A stretch of 64,000 nt of DNA, taken from contig NZ_CP046530.1 of the NCBI RefSeq assembly GCF_030408375.1, forward strand, positions 1,674,001 to 1,738,000. The letters are read 5' to 3'. The position numbers and the translations under genes are program-made. Source of the stretch: Corynebacterium afermentans subsp. lipophilum (GTDB lineage: Bacteria; Actinomycetota; Actinomycetes; Mycobacteriales; Mycobacteriaceae). The notes beneath the pieces were generated by a model that was not told the origin of the DNA, searched no databases, and saw only the letters and a list, made by a program, of their open reading frames with translations. This document shows positions 41,899-51,468 of this stretch, one piece after another (the stretch's first letter is position 1; each line of letters opens with the position of its first letter).

Positions 41899-43215
41899 CT
41901 ATTCGCTGGGCAGCGGCTCCGCAGGCTCGGCGACGGAGACCAGCACGGTGCGGGTCTTCACCCGGCCGCGGCGGTCGCGGCCGCCCTCGGCGGTGTAGCG
42001 CACCCCGTCGCGGAGAATGGAGGCGCCCGGCAGCGGCACGCGCCCCAGCTCATACGACAACAGCCCCGCCACCGTGTCGACGTTGTCGATAACGTCCTCG
42101 GCGTACTCCAACTCGTAGTCGAGGTTGTCGGCGAGGTAGTCCACCAGGTCGTCCAGCGGCAGGCGCGCCTGGACGCGGAACAGGCGCGGCTCCACCTCGG
42201 TCACCGGGGCTTCCTCGTCCTCGTCGTATTCGTCGGTGATTTCGCCGACGATTTCTTCCAAAAGGTCCTCCATGGTGAGAAGGCCGGCGACGGTGCCGTA
42301 TTCGTCGATAAGCATCGCGATGTGCGTGTTCGACTGCTGCATCTCTTTGAGCAGCACGTCCAGCGGCTTCGAGTCCGGGAGGAACAGCGGCTCGCGCATG
42401 AACTCGGTGATTTCGGTGGCGGGGTCGAGCGGGGTGCCGCGGTCGTCGAACATATCCTTCAGGTACGCCACGCCGATGATCTCGTCGACGCTCTCCCCGA
42501 TCACCGGCACGCGCGAATGCCCAGAGCGCACCATGAGCGCGGTGGCTTGGCGGGCGGTTTTCTCGCCCTCGATCCACACCATCTCCGGGCGCGGCACCAT
42601 GACCTGGCGCGCATAGCTGGACGCGAGGTCGAAGATGTTTTGGATCATGCGGCCCTCGGTGGTTTCCACCACGCCCTTTTCTTGGGCGACCTCGACCATC
42701 TCGCGCAGCTCGACCTCGGTGGCATACGGCCCGTCGCGGAAGTCTTCGCCGGGGTGGAACAGGTTGCCAACCCAGATCAACAGCTTTGCGACGGGCCCGA
42801 GCACCGCCTGGAACACCCCCAGGCCCTGGGCCGCCTTCAGCGAAATGGTGTAGGGGTTGCGCTTGCCCGCGGTGCGCGCGAACACCCCGACGATGGAAAA
42901 TTGCAGCAGCGTGACGACGACCACGGCCACCGCAATCGCCCACCCATCGGAGTCCAGCAGGTCCATGGCGAGCATCGCGCCGGTGACGGACGCGAGGACG
43001 TCCAGGACCGTTTTGACCAGGACAAGCGTGTTGACGTGGTTCGCGCGGTGGTCCACCACCCGCAGAAGCGCCTCGGCGCCCGGGGTGTCGTCTTTGACCA
43101 TGCCCTCGACGCGGGCGCGCGAGATCGGGGCGAGCGCCGATTCGATCGAGCCGAGCAGGCCGGACAAAAGCAGCGCGGCGATGGTGATGGCCGCGTAGAC
43201 GAAGGTCAGCGTCAC
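41899..43215 (-). CDS. CNNM/CorC-type membrane protein with CBS domains
   Basis: A 438-residue protein: N-terminal CNNM transmembrane domain ([40 protein letters not shown]), a CBS pair ([40 protein letters not shown]) and a C-terminal CorC_HlyC domain ([20 protein letters not shown]). Related proteins transport or sense magnesium. GTG 43215 overlaps ybeY by 4 bases. The hemolysin label sometimes used is not supported by the sequence. Confidence 0.92.
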   Translation of the reverse strand: MTLTFVYAAITIAALLLSGLLGSIESALAPISRARVEGMVKDDTPGAEALLRVVDHRANHVNTLVLVKTVLDVLASVTGAMLAMDLLDSDGWAIAVAVVVVTLLQFSIVGVFARTAGKRNPYTISLKAAQGLGVFQAVLGPVAKLLIWVGNLFHPGEDFRDGPYATEVELREMVEVAQEKGVVETTEGRMIQNIFDLASSYARQVMVPRPEMVWIEGEKTARQATALMVRSGHSRVPVIGESVDEIIGVAYLKDMFDDRGTPLDPATEITEFMREPLFLPDSKPLDVLLKEMQQSNTHIAMLIDEYGTVAGLLTMEDLLEEIVGEITDEYDEDEEAPVTEVEPRLFRVQARLPLDDLVDYLADNLDYELEYAEDVIDNVDTVAGLLSYELGRVPLPGASILRDGVRYTAEGGRDRRGRVKTRTVLVSVAEPAEPLPSE

Positions 43216-43790
43216 TCGGCGCCGCCAATATTGCGCTGCATCAGCTTGTCCAGCTCGTCGCGATCCGCGGCCGACGGGAAGGCGTGTGCGCCGGTCGGCT
43301 TCGGCTGGTACTCCACGCCGCGGCGTTTCAGGTCGTCGTACCAGTCCGCCAGGATCTCGTTTTGCAGGGCGAACATCTCGCGCTCGTCCTTCGGCTCGAT
43401 GTGGTCGTAGCCCAAAAGGTGCAGCACGCCGTGGACGGTGAGCAACGCCATCTCGTGCGCCAGGTCGTGGCCGGCCATCTCCGCCTGCTTCCGGTCGTAG
43501 GCCGGGCACAGGATGATGTCACCGAGCATCGCCGGCCCCGGCATGTCCGCGTCGGGGCGGCCGCCGCCGGGGGTCAGCTCGTCCATGGGAAAGCTCATCA
43601 CGTCCGTGGGGCCCTCCAGGTCCATCCAGCGCACGTGCAGATCTGCCATCGTGGCTTCGTCCACGAGCGTGATGGTGGCTTCGGTTTCCGGGTGGACGTC
43701 CATGGAGCGCATGGCGAACGACGCGACGTCGATAAGCATTTGCTCATTGACCTCCGCCTCGCCGGACTCATTCAAGACTTCAATGCTCAC
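43212..43790 (-). CDS. ybeY: endoribonuclease YbeY
   Basis: A 192-residue metal-dependent RNase for 16S rRNA 3' maturation and ribosome quality control. The zinc site [19 protein letters not shown] (H3 motif) is intact, preceded by [11 protein letters not shown] and [12 protein letters not shown]. The C-terminus is about 30 residues longer than in E. coli. GTG 43790 overlaps the phoH stop by 4 bases. Confidence 0.96.
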   Translation of the reverse strand: MSIEVLNESGEAEVNEQMLIDVASFAMRSMDVHPETEATITLVDEATMADLHVRWMDLEGPTDVMSFPMDELTPGGGRPDADMPGPAMLGDIILCPAYDRKQAEMAGHDLAHEMALLTVHGVLHLLGYDHIEPKDEREMFALQNEILADWYDDLKRRGVEYQPKPTGAHAFPSAADRDELDKLMQRNIGGAE

Positions 43791-44809
43791 TGGTTCGCCT
43801 CCGCTTCCCGCTCGGCCTCGATCGCCTGCTGGCGCTTCTCGTAGCGCAGGGCATTCTGCGCGTCGTGGCGGTCGTACGCCGCGACGATGCGTGAAATCAG
43901 GTGGTGGCGCACCACGTCGCCGGCGCCGAGCTCCTGGAACGAAATGTCGTCGATGTCCGCGAGGATGCGGCGCGCCACGCGCAAGCCCGAGACAGTGCCG
44001 CGCGGCAAATCCACCTGGGAGGTGTCGCCCGTGACCACCATCTTCGAGCCGAAGCCGAGGCGGGTGAGGAACATCTTCATCTGCGCGCCGGTGGTGTTTT
44101 GCGCCTCATCCAGGATGACAAACGCGTCCGACAGGGTGCGCCCGCGCATGTAGGCCAGGGGCGCGACCTCGATGATGCCGGCCTCGATGAGCTTCGGGAT
44201 GGCCTCCGGGTCCATCATGTCGCGCAGCGAGTCGTACAACGGGCGCAGGTACGGGTCGATCTTGTCCGAGAGCGTGCCGGGCAAAAAGCCGAGCTTCTCG
44301 CCCGCCTCCACCGCCGGGCGGGTGAGGATGATGCGCTTGACCTCTTTGTTCTGCAGCGCCTGGACCGCCTTCGCCACCGCGAGGTACGTCTTGCCGGAGC
44401 CGGCGGGTCCGATGCCGAAGGTGATGGTGTTGTCGTCGATCGCGTCGACGTAGGCGCGCTGGCCGGCCGTTTTCGGGCGGATGACTTTGCCGCGGCGCGA
44501 GATGATCTCCTCGCCGAGGATGTCGGTCACGGACCCGGGCGCCTCGGCCTCCATGATGCGCACCGCCTGGATCACCGTGTCCACCCCCAGCGGCACGCCG
44601 CGGCGCGCCATGGACTCAAGCTCCTCGACGACACGCAGCGCGTGCGCCGCCTGCTCCGCGTGCCCCTTGACGGTCAGCTCGGTGCCGCGGGCGTGGAAGC
44701 CCACCCCGAGCTGGTCCTCTAGAACCCGCAGGTTGTCGTCGTTGATCCCCAGGACGGACTGTGCGTACGCCGAGTCGAGTTCGACCTTGCGCGTCACCAT
44801 TTCTTCCAT
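43787..44809 (-). CDS. phoH: PhoH-like ATPase
   Basis: A 340-residue P-loop ATPase: Walker [41 protein letters not shown], Walker [21 protein letters not shown] and [20 protein letters not shown]. PhoH proteins next to ybeY are thought to act in RNA metabolism. The start ATG 44809 fits the family; the open frame to 45220 overlaps rsmE and is a shadow. The gene begins 11 bases after rsmE. Confidence 0.95.
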   Translation of the reverse strand: MEEMVTRKVELDSAYAQSVLGINDDNLRVLEDQLGVGFHARGTELTVKGHAEQAAHALRVVEELESMARRGVPLGVDTVIQAVRIMEAEAPGSVTDILGEEIISRRGKVIRPKTAGQRAYVDAIDDNTITFGIGPAGSGKTYLAVAKAVQALQNKEVKRIILTRPAVEAGEKLGFLPGTLSDKIDPYLRPLYDSLRDMMDPEAIPKLIEAGIIEVAPLAYMRGRTLSDAFVILDEAQNTTGAQMKMFLTRLGFGSKMVVTGDTSQVDLPRGTVSGLRVARRILADIDDISFQELGAGDVVRHHLISRIVAAYDRHDAQNALRYEKRQQAIEAEREAEANQ

Positions 44810-44820
44810 GGGGGCCAACC

Positions 44821-45528
44821 CTACCAGCGGGATGTCAACGCCCCGATGGCGCAAAGCCCCGCAAACGCCGCCGAGGCGGTGCGCAGCACCTCGGGCCCGA
44901 GCTTGACCGGGCGCGCGCTGAGGACCTCCAGTTCGTCTTCGCCGATGCCGCCTTCGGGCCCGACGATCAACCACACGTCTTCGCCGAATTCGACGTCGCG
45001 GATGGAGTCCGCGGCGTCCTCGTGCAGCACCAGCGCGCTTCCTGCCGGAAGCGCGCCGATCAGAGCGGACAGCTGGTTCGTTGTCACCGGGTCGCGCACC
45101 TCCGGCACCCACGCCCGGCGCGCCTGCTTCGCGCTGGCCAACGCCTGCGCGCGCCACTTCCCCACCTGCTTGGCCTGCTTGTTCGCCGGCCACCGCGCGA
45201 TGGTGCGGTGCGAAATCCACGGCACGATCCGGTCGGCCCCGGCCTGCACCGCCAGGTCCACGGCCAGCTCGGCGCGCTCGCCTTTCGGCACCGCCTGCAC
45301 CACCGTCACGCGCGGCGTGGGCTGCGGCACGAACTGCTGCTTCTCGACGACTCCGTCAACCCGACCAGACCCCACCGACGTGACGCGGGTGACGGCGGTG
45401 GTCCCTTGGCCGTCGATAAGCATGATGTGCTCGCCGGGCTGGATGCGCTTGACGTGGGCGTGCTTGGCCTCCGCGCCGGTGAGCACCCCGGCGGCCGGGT
45501 CGTCGGTGAAAAAATACGGCAGGCTCAT
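44821..45528 (-). CDS. rsmE: 16S rRNA m3U1498 methyltransferase
   Basis: A 235-residue SPOUT methyltransferase: N-terminal PUA-like part ([20 protein letters not shown]), then [20 protein letters not shown], and the knot motif [20 protein letters not shown] with [17 protein letters not shown]. It methylates U1498 of 16S rRNA. It overlaps dnaJ by 4 bases. A CGTCGATAAGC copy lies in the N-terminal part. Confidence 0.95.
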   Translation of the reverse strand: MSLPYFFTDDPAAGVLTGAEAKHAHVKRIQPGEHIMLIDGQGTTAVTRVTSVGSGRVDGVVEKQQFVPQPTPRVTVVQAVPKGERAELAVDLAVQAGADRIVPWISHRTIARWPANKQAKQVGKWRAQALASAKQARRAWVPEVRDPVTTNQLSALIGALPAGSALVLHEDAADSIRDVEFGEDVWLIVGPEGGIGEDELEVLSARPVKLGPEVLRTASAAFAGLCAIGALTSRW

Positions 45529-46658
45529 CGGCGGAAGCGGTCGCGCATGCGGGAGAAGAAGCCCTCGCCGTGCTCGTCGGACTCGACGTGGACCTCCGGG
45601 TTGTCCGGGTGGCCGTCGCGCAGATCGGTCAAGGCGGCGCGCTCGTCGTTGCTCAAGGCGGTGGGCACGGTGACCTGGACGTGGGCGATCATGTCGCCGG
45701 CGCCCTCGGCGCGCAGCCGCGGCATGCCCTCGCCGGGCAGGTGGATCGTGTCGCCGGGCTGGGTGCCGCCGGGCACGTCGATGGTGGTCTGCTCACCGGC
45801 GAGGTTGTCCACGGTCAGCTCAGTGCCGAGCGCGGCGTCGTACATCGGCACGGTCAGGCGCACGTGCAGGTCGTTGTTCTCGCGCACGAACACCGGGTGC
45901 GGTTTGACCTGCACCTCCACGTAAAGGTCGCCGGCGGGGCCGCCGCCGTGGCCGACCTCGCCTTGGTCCGCCATGCGGATGCGCATGCCCGAGTTGATGC
46001 CCGCGGGAATGTTCACAGTCAGATCGCGGGTGGCGCGCACGCGGCCGTCGCCGGCGCACTGGGTGCACGGGTCCTTGATCACTTCGCCGTAGCCGTGGCA
46101 GGTGGGGCACTCGCGGGTGGTCATGACGTTGCCCAAGAACGACTGCTGCATCTCCTGGACCTGGCCCGCGCCGCCGCAGGTGCCGCAGGGCACCGGCTTC
46201 GCCTCGGTTTTGGAGCCGGTGCCGTGGCACTTGTCGCACAGCACGGCGGTGTCCACGGTGACGTCCTTCTTCACACCCGCGAAGGCCTCTTCGAGCGTGA
46301 TGGCGGTGCGCAGCAGCGCGTCGTTGCCCGGCTGCACGCGCGAGCGGGGCTGGCGGGCACCGCCGCCGCCGAAGAACGCCTCGAAGATGTCGCCGAGTCC
46401 CCCGCCGCCGAAACCGGCCGCGCCACCCATGCCGCCGCCGGCCTCCATCGGGTCGCCGCCGCGGTCCACGATCGCGCGCTTCTGCGGATCCAGCAGCACC
46501 TCCTGGGCGGCCGCGATCTCCGCGAACTTCTCTGCCGCCTCCTCGGACGGGTTGACGTCCGGGTGGTACTTGCGCGCCAGTTTGCGGTACGCCTTCTTAA
46601 TCTCCTGCTCGGTGGCTTCCTGGTCCACGCCGAGGATGCCGTAGTAATCGCGAGCCAT
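45525..46658 (-). CDS. dnaJ: chaperone DnaJ (DnaJ2 type)
   Basis: A 377-residue co-chaperone for DnaK. J domain [20 protein letters not shown] with HPD in [11 protein letters not shown]; Gly/Phe-rich region [20 protein letters not shown]; four C-x-x-C-x-G-x-G zinc repeats ([32 protein letters not shown]) and a substrate-binding C-terminus. ATG 46658 has GAAGGGAAG upstream. Being next to hrcA rather than dnaK-grpE, it is the second DnaJ of actinobacteria. Confidence 0.96.
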   Translation of the reverse strand: MARDYYGILGVDQEATEQEIKKAYRKLARKYHPDVNPSEEAAEKFAEIAAAQEVLLDPQKRAIVDRGGDPMEAGGGMGGAAGFGGGGLGDIFEAFFGGGGARQPRSRVQPGNDALLRTAITLEEAFAGVKKDVTVDTAVLCDKCHGTGSKTEAKPVPCGTCGGAGQVQEMQQSFLGNVMTTRECPTCHGYGEVIKDPCTQCAGDGRVRATRDLTVNIPAGINSGMRIRMADQGEVGHGGGPAGDLYVEVQVKPHPVFVRENNDLHVRLTVPMYDAALGTELTVDNLAGEQTTIDVPGGTQPGDTIHLPGEGMPRLRAEGAGDMIAHVQVTVPTALSNDERAALTDLRDGHPDNPEVHVESDEHGEGFFSRMRDRFRR

Positions 46659-46668
46659 ATCTTCCCTT

Positions 46669-47682
46669 CTATTCGCCCCGCAAGATGCGGCTGATGTAGC
46701 GGGCCACGGTGGCAACCTTTTGCATGGTACCGGGGTAGTCCATGTGGGTCGGACCCACTACCCCGAGGCCGCCGAGTGCTTCGTCGCCCGAGCCGTACGC
46801 TGTTGTAACAATCGAGGCGTGCGAAAATTCCTCGTCCTCGTTTTCGCGCCCGATGCGCACGCTCACCCGCTCGAGTTCCTGCGCGCCGGCCAGCAGCTTC
46901 AGCACCACCACCTGCTGCTCAAGCGCGTCAATTACGCCCTGCAAGCCTCCCGACGGCACGACCAGGTTCGACGAGCCCGCAATGATCAGCCGGTCCGGCG
47001 CCTCGTCCACCAGCGTGGTGATCAGCACTTCTGCGGCGCGTGAGGTGGGGTCGGCGAGGTGGGGCGGAGCTTTCGTCGATAAGCGAGAAAGCGCATCGGA
47101 GGCGTCGCGCATGGTTTGGCCCACCAGGGCCTCGTTGAGCAGGTCGCGCAAAAGCCGCACCCCCTCCGGCCCGATCGGCGCCGAAAGCTCCACGTTGCGC
47201 TGATCGACCCGCCCGGCGTCGGTGATCAGCACGAGCAAAAGGCGCGTCGGGGTGAGCTCCACCACCTCGCAGTGCTTCACGCGCGAGATCGTCAGCGTGG
47301 GCAGCTGCACCACCGCCGCCTGGTTGGTCAGCTGGGCGAGCAGCTGCACGGAGCGGCGCAGCACGTCCTCCAAATCCACGCCGTTTTCCAAAAAGTCCAA
47401 AATGGCGTGGCGCTCGGCGGCGCTCAACGGCTTAACGTCGTGCAGCGCGTCCACGAACGCGCGGTAGCCCGCCTCAGTCGGGATGCGGCCGGACGAGGCG
47501 TGGGTCTGCGAGATGTAGCCCTGCTGCTCCAGCACCGCCATGTCGTTGCGGATCGTGGCCGAGGACACCCCCATCTTGTGCCGCTCCACCAGGGATTTCG
47601 ACCCCACCGGCTCCTGGCTGGCAATGTAGTCCGCCACGATCGCGCGCAGCACCGCTTGGCGCCGCTGGTCCGCAGTACCCAT
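46669..47682 (-). CDS. hrcA: heat-inducible transcription repressor HrcA
   Basis: A 337-residue repressor that binds CIRCE elements of groES/groEL operons. N-terminal winged helix: [20 protein letters not shown] and [20 protein letters not shown], then [23 protein letters not shown] 47682 has GGAGG 5 bases upstream, overlapping the hemW stop region. No CIRCE sequence is seen before it, so autoregulation is not evident. A CGTCGATAAGC motif at 47087 is read here in another frame and puts a TTA leucine codon in the gene. Confidence 0.95.
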   Translation of the reverse strand: MGTADQRRQAVLRAIVADYIASQEPVGSKSLVERHKMGVSSATIRNDMAVLEQQGYISQTHASSGRIPTEAGYRAFVDALHDVKPLSAAERHAILDFLENGVDLEDVLRRSVQLLAQLTNQAAVVQLPTLTISRVKHCEVVELTPTRLLLVLITDAGRVDQRNVELSAPIGPEGVRLLRDLLNEALVGQTMRDASDALSRLSTKAPPHLADPTSRAAEVLITTLVDEAPDRLIIAGSSNLVVPSGGLQGVIDALEQQVVVLKLLAGAQELERVSVRIGRENEDEEFSHASIVTTAYGSGDEALGGLGVVGPTHMDYPGTMQKVATVARYISRILRGE

Positions 47683-47691
47683 TACGCCTCC

Positions 47692-48810
47692 TTACTCGGC
47701 TGCCAGGATATCGGTGATGATGCCGTCTGCAAGCAGCCGGCCGCTGTCTGTCAGCCGCAGCCTGTCGCTGTGCTCCAGCAGCCCCGCGCGCACATGCCTA
47801 TCGACGACATCCTGCGCCCCCGACCCGATCCACCCCGAGGGGATCCCTTCCTTCAGCCGCAGGCCGAGCATGACCGCCTCGGTGTGGGCCTCTTCGTCGG
47901 TGATCGTTTCGCGGTCCTGGATGGGCAGCGTGGCGTCGGAAAGCAATTGTGCATACCGCTCGGGGCGCTTGACGTTGAAGAAACGCTCGGCGTCGATGAA
48001 GCTGTGCGCGCCCGGGCCCGCGCCCCACCACTGCTGGTTGCGCCAGTAGATGAGGTTGTGGCGGCACTGCCCGCCAGGCTTCGCCCAGTTGGAGACCTCG
48101 TACCAGTCGTAGCCGTGGGCGGCGAGCGTGTCGGCGATGATCTCGTAGCGGTCCGCGTAGACGTCCTCCTGGGGTGCGGGCAGCTCGCCGCGGCGGATCT
48201 TGCGGGCCATGGCCGTGCCGTCTTCGACAATGAGTGAATACGCGCTGACGTGGTCGACGTCCGTGTCCAGGATGGCGTCGAGGGTGCGGCGGACGTCGTC
48301 GTCGGTTTCGGTGGGCGTGCCGTAGATCATGTCCAGGTTCACGTGCGCGAAACCGGCGTCGCGGGCCTCGCGGGCGGCGGCGACGGCGCGGCCCGGGGTG
48401 TGCTGGCGGTCCAGCACCTTGAGCACCGGCGTGGAGGCGGACTGCATGCCCAGGGAGACGCGGGTGAAGCCGGCGTCGAGCAGGCCCGCGAAGTAGCCGG
48501 GGCTGGTGGATTCTGGGTTGGACTCGGTGGTCACCTCCGCGTTTGCTGTGAGTCCGAACGTGTTGCGGACGGCGGTGAGGATGCGCCCGAGCCCGTCCGC
48601 GCCGAGCAGGCTCGGGGTGCCGCCGCCGATGAACACGGTGTCGGCTTGGGGCGTACCGCGCGCGGCGGCGAGCTCGAGTTCTTTCTCGAGCGCGTCCAAG
48701 TACTGGGCGTGGGAGGAGTCCACCTCGGTGGGTGTGTAGGTGTTGAAGTCGCAGTACCCGCAGCGCGTGGCGCAAAACGGGACGTGGACGTAAACGCCGA
48801 ATGAATCCAT
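47692..48810 (-). CDS. hemW: HemW-type radical SAM protein (heme chaperone)
   Basis: A 372-residue radical SAM protein: YVHVPFCATRCGYCDF holds the C-x3-C-x2-C iron-sulphur site; TVFIGGGTPSLLGADGLGRI, VTTESNPES, SLGMQSASTPVL and INLDMIYGTPTE-like stretches follow, plus a HemN_C domain. The pattern is that of HemW, which delivers heme, rather than of true coproporphyrinogen dehydrogenase, which has one more upstream cysteine. ATG 48810 gives the normal length. Confidence 0.93.
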   Translation of the reverse strand: MDSFGVYVHVPFCATRCGYCDFNTYTPTEVDSSHAQYLDALEKELELAAARGTPQADTVFIGGGTPSLLGADGLGRILTAVRNTFGLTANAEVTTESNPESTSPGYFAGLLDAGFTRVSLGMQSASTPVLKVLDRQHTPGRAVAAAREARDAGFAHVNLDMIYGTPTETDDDVRRTLDAILDTDVDHVSAYSLIVEDGTAMARKIRRGELPAPQEDVYADRYEIIADTLAAHGYDWYEVSNWAKPGGQCRHNLIYWRNQQWWGAGPGAHSFIDAERFFNVKRPERYAQLLSDATLPIQDRETITDEEAHTEAVMLGLRLKEGIPSGWIGSGAQDVVDRHVRAGLLEHSDRLRLTDSGRLLADGIITDILAAE

Positions 48811-48820
48811 GGCCTTAAGG

Positions 48821-49489
48821 CTAGGCGCCGCGGCGGGAACGCTTCGCGGCGACCTTGGCCACGATCCGGTCGATGCGGGCGCGCTCCTCCAAAAACTCCG
48901 GCGGGTTGGACCCGCGCATGGTGCGCACGAACGCCGGGTGGTCCAGGCAGACGGTCTCCACCCAGCCCACCACGGCCTCCTCGACGATCTCGCCGACACG
49001 GGCGTACATCTGCGGCAGCGACACCACGCCGAGCTCGCGGGCGACCATGTCGGTCTGCTCCAGGCAGTAGGACACGATCTCGCCTAAGTGCTGCACCACC
49101 AAGTCAGTGCGGCCGGTCAGCGCATCCTGCATCGTCTGCACCGAGAACGGGGCTTGCAGGGGGAAGAGGTCTTGCAAGCCGGAGGCGTCGAGAAGCTCGG
49201 GCTCCGGGATACGCTCCTCCGGTTTCGCGCCCGCGGACAGGTGGCCGGCGGCGCGGCCCGAGGTCAGCGCCTGGCGCAAACCGATCAGCTCCGCCACCAC
49301 GCGGCGGGCGTCCTGGCGGGCATCGTCGACGATTTCCACGAACTCGGCGAGGCAGTCTTCGGTGAGCTCGCCGTCGTAATCCGAGATGGCCTCAGCGAGG
49401 TGCTCGGTGTACTCCGCCACCTCGTCGCCGATGTTGTAAATCTCCTGCGTGAGCTCGCGGTGCCGCAGCACGGCGGCGGTCTTGTGCAT
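48821..49489 (-). CDS. conserved helical protein, function unknown
   Basis: A 222-residue protein with no signal peptide or membrane segment, predicted mostly helical (ELTQEIYNIGDEVAEYTEHL; VVQHLGEIVSYCLEQTDMVA) with a basic C-terminus (KVAAKRSRRGA). ATG 49489 has GGAGGG 6 bases before it. It lies 10 bases upstream of hemW and is probably the first gene of the hemW-hrcA-dnaJ operon. I do not recognise a family. Confidence 0.75.
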   Translation of the reverse strand: MHKTAAVLRHRELTQEIYNIGDEVAEYTEHLAEAISDYDGELTEDCLAEFVEIVDDARQDARRVVAELIGLRQALTSGRAAGHLSAGAKPEERIPEPELLDASGLQDLFPLQAPFSVQTMQDALTGRTDLVVQHLGEIVSYCLEQTDMVARELGVVSLPQMYARVGEIVEEAVVGWVETVCLDHPAFVRTMRGSNPPEFLEERARIDRIVAKVAAKRSRRGA

Positions 49490-49576
49490 CGCAAGCCCTC
49501 CTTGGAAACGCCTGTGGGAAGTGACAAATTGGCATGCTATGCCACAGCCTCCAAGGAGGAAGGAAGGCGCGCCGAA

Positions 49577-51415
49577 CTAGCGCTGATACAGCTTGTCAAT
49601 GTCCTCCTGGAAGCGCTGGAACACCACGTTGCGCTTGACCTTCATCGTCGGGGTCATCTCGTCGTGCTGCTCGGACAGGTCGCGGTCCAGGATGCGGAAC
49701 TTCTTAATCGCCTCGGTGCGCGAGACGGTGGCGTTGGCCAGGTTCACCGCGTCCTGGACCTCCGCGCGCAGCGCCGGGTCCTGGGCGAGCTCGGAGACCT
49801 TCTTGTTCGCCGGGATGTTGTGGTTGGCCTTCCAGCGCTTGAGCTCTTCCTCGTCCAGGGTGACCAGCACGCCGACGAACGGCTTGCCGTCGCCGACCAC
49901 CAGCGCGTTCGAGATCAGCGGGTCCTGGCGGATGATCTCCTCCATCGGGCCGGGCGAGATGTTCTTGCCGCCGGCGGTGACGATCAGGTCCTTCTTGCGG
50001 CCGGTGATGGACACGTAGCCTTCGTCGTCCACCTCGCCGAGGTCGCCGGTGTTGAACCAGCCGTCCGTGAGCGCCTCCTCGGTGGCGGCCGGGTTCTTCC
50101 AGTACTTGTCAAACACGCCGGGGCCTTTGAACTCGATCTCGCCGTCGTCGTTGATGCGCACCGAGTAGCCGTTGACCGGCCGACCCACCGTGCCGATCTT
50201 GTTGCCGTTGGCGTTGTTCACGCACGCCGCCGCGCACGTTTCGGTCAGGCCGTAGCCCTCGTAGATGGGCACGCCCATGCCGCGGAAGAAGTGCGACAGA
50301 TCCGCGCTCATGGCGGACCCGCCAGTAATGCCGTACCAGACGGAGCCGCCCATGGCCTCCTTGATCTTGCCGTAGACGACCTTGTCGTACACCGCGCGCT
50401 TCGCCTTCTGCACCCGCGACGGGCCTTCGTCGGTCTCCAGCGCTTTCGAGTACTCGATGGCGGCCTTTTCGGCCTCCAAGAACATGCGCTTGCCAATCGC
50501 GGAGCCGTCCGCGGCCTTGTTGTAGGCGCCCTCGCGCACCTTCTCAAACACACGCGGCACGCCCACGACCAGGTTCGGGCGCACGCGTTGCAGCTCCACC
50601 ATCAGCGTCGACGTGTCGGACCAGTGCGACTGCGTCGCGCCCGAGATCGTCCACGCCAGCGACACCGCGCGCGCCAGCACGTGCGCCAGCGGCAAAAACG
50701 TCACCATGCGCTGGCCAGGGAAAGACACCGAGCCGATCTCGTTTTCCAGCAGCGCCCAGCACTGGTACGCCCAGTTGCCGTGGGAAATCTCCACGCCTTT
50801 CGGCCGGCCGGTGGTGCCGGAGGTGTAGACGATGGAGCCGAGGGTTTCGTGGCGGATGGCGGCGACGCGTTCGTCGATAAGCGATTGCTCGACGTCGCGC
50901 CCCTCAAACTTCAGCGTCTCCACGCCCGCGGCGTTGAACTCGTAGATGCGCTCGAGCTTTGATGGGGAGTCCGCGAACTTCGGCTTGCCCGTCTCGTCCA
51001 GCAGGAACGGGCTCATCAGCTGGGTGTGGTCGCGCGTTTCGGTGAACGCGATCTTCGCGCCGGAGTCCTCCAGGATCCACTGGATCTGGTGCATCGAGGA
51101 CGACGGGTAGATCGGCACCGAGGCGGCACCGGCGGCCCAGATGGCGAAGTCCACCAGCGACCACTCGTAGCGCGTCGACGACAAAATGGCCACGCGGTCC
51201 CCCGGCTGGATTCCGGCGGCGACGAGCCCCTTGGCGACCTCGTAGACCTCCTCCAAGAACTCCGCCGCCGTGACCGAGACCCACTCGTAGTTGCGCGGCC
51301 GGTAGTACAGCACCAGGTGAGGGCTCTGCTCGCAGGTGCGAATCAGCCGGCTGAGGCACGTGTCCGTGTCTGCGAGCGTAAATCCAAGTTCCGTGGTGTG
51401 CGCGTTTGAAGGCAT
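49577..51415 (-). CDS. fadD: long-chain fatty-acid-CoA ligase (AMP-binding)
   Basis: A 612-residue adenylate-forming enzyme. The AMP motif is TLGSIVYTSGTTGRPKGVEI; later VWYGITGGSAMSADLSHFFR, YEGYGLTETCAAACVNN, and GWFNTGDLGEVDDEGYVSIT with GRKKDLIVTAGGKNISPGPM and the catalytic lysine near the C-terminus. It activates fatty acids for lipid or mycolate metabolism; this FadD15-like length is common in mycolata. ATG 51415 follows TAGTGT by 8 bases, a leaderless layout. Confidence 0.93.
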   Translation of the reverse strand: MPSNAHTTELGFTLADTDTCLSRLIRTCEQSPHLVLYYRPRNYEWVSVTAAEFLEEVYEVAKGLVAAGIQPGDRVAILSSTRYEWSLVDFAIWAAGAASVPIYPSSSMHQIQWILEDSGAKIAFTETRDHTQLMSPFLLDETGKPKFADSPSKLERIYEFNAAGVETLKFEGRDVEQSLIDERVAAIRHETLGSIVYTSGTTGRPKGVEISHGNWAYQCWALLENEIGSVSFPGQRMVTFLPLAHVLARAVSLAWTISGATQSHWSDTSTLMVELQRVRPNLVVGVPRVFEKVREGAYNKAADGSAIGKRMFLEAEKAAIEYSKALETDEGPSRVQKAKRAVYDKVVYGKIKEAMGGSVWYGITGGSAMSADLSHFFRGMGVPIYEGYGLTETCAAACVNNANGNKIGTVGRPVNGYSVRINDDGEIEFKGPGVFDKYWKNPAATEEALTDGWFNTGDLGEVDDEGYVSITGRKKDLIVTAGGKNISPGPMEEIIRQDPLISNALVVGDGKPFVGVLVTLDEEELKRWKANHNIPANKKVSELAQDPALRAEVQDAVNLANATVSRTEAIKKFRILDRDLSEQHDEMTPTMKVKRNVVFQRFQEDIDKLYQR

Positions 51416-51468
51416 GGTGCCCAACACTACCCCAGCGTGCTTGCCCCAGCTTTGGCACAATGCGTGGC

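Noticed and set aside
41899-43215. hemolysin
   Set aside because: A CNNM plus CBS plus CorC_HlyC domain protein; no pore-forming features.
43787-45220. phoH start as early as 45220
   Set aside because: The extra 137 residues lie within rsmE in another frame and are Arg/Gly/Ala-rich; ATG 44809 gives the family length.
47680-47720. CIRCE element controlling hrcA-dnaJ
   Set aside because: No TTAGCACTC-N9-GAGTGCTAA or close match is present.
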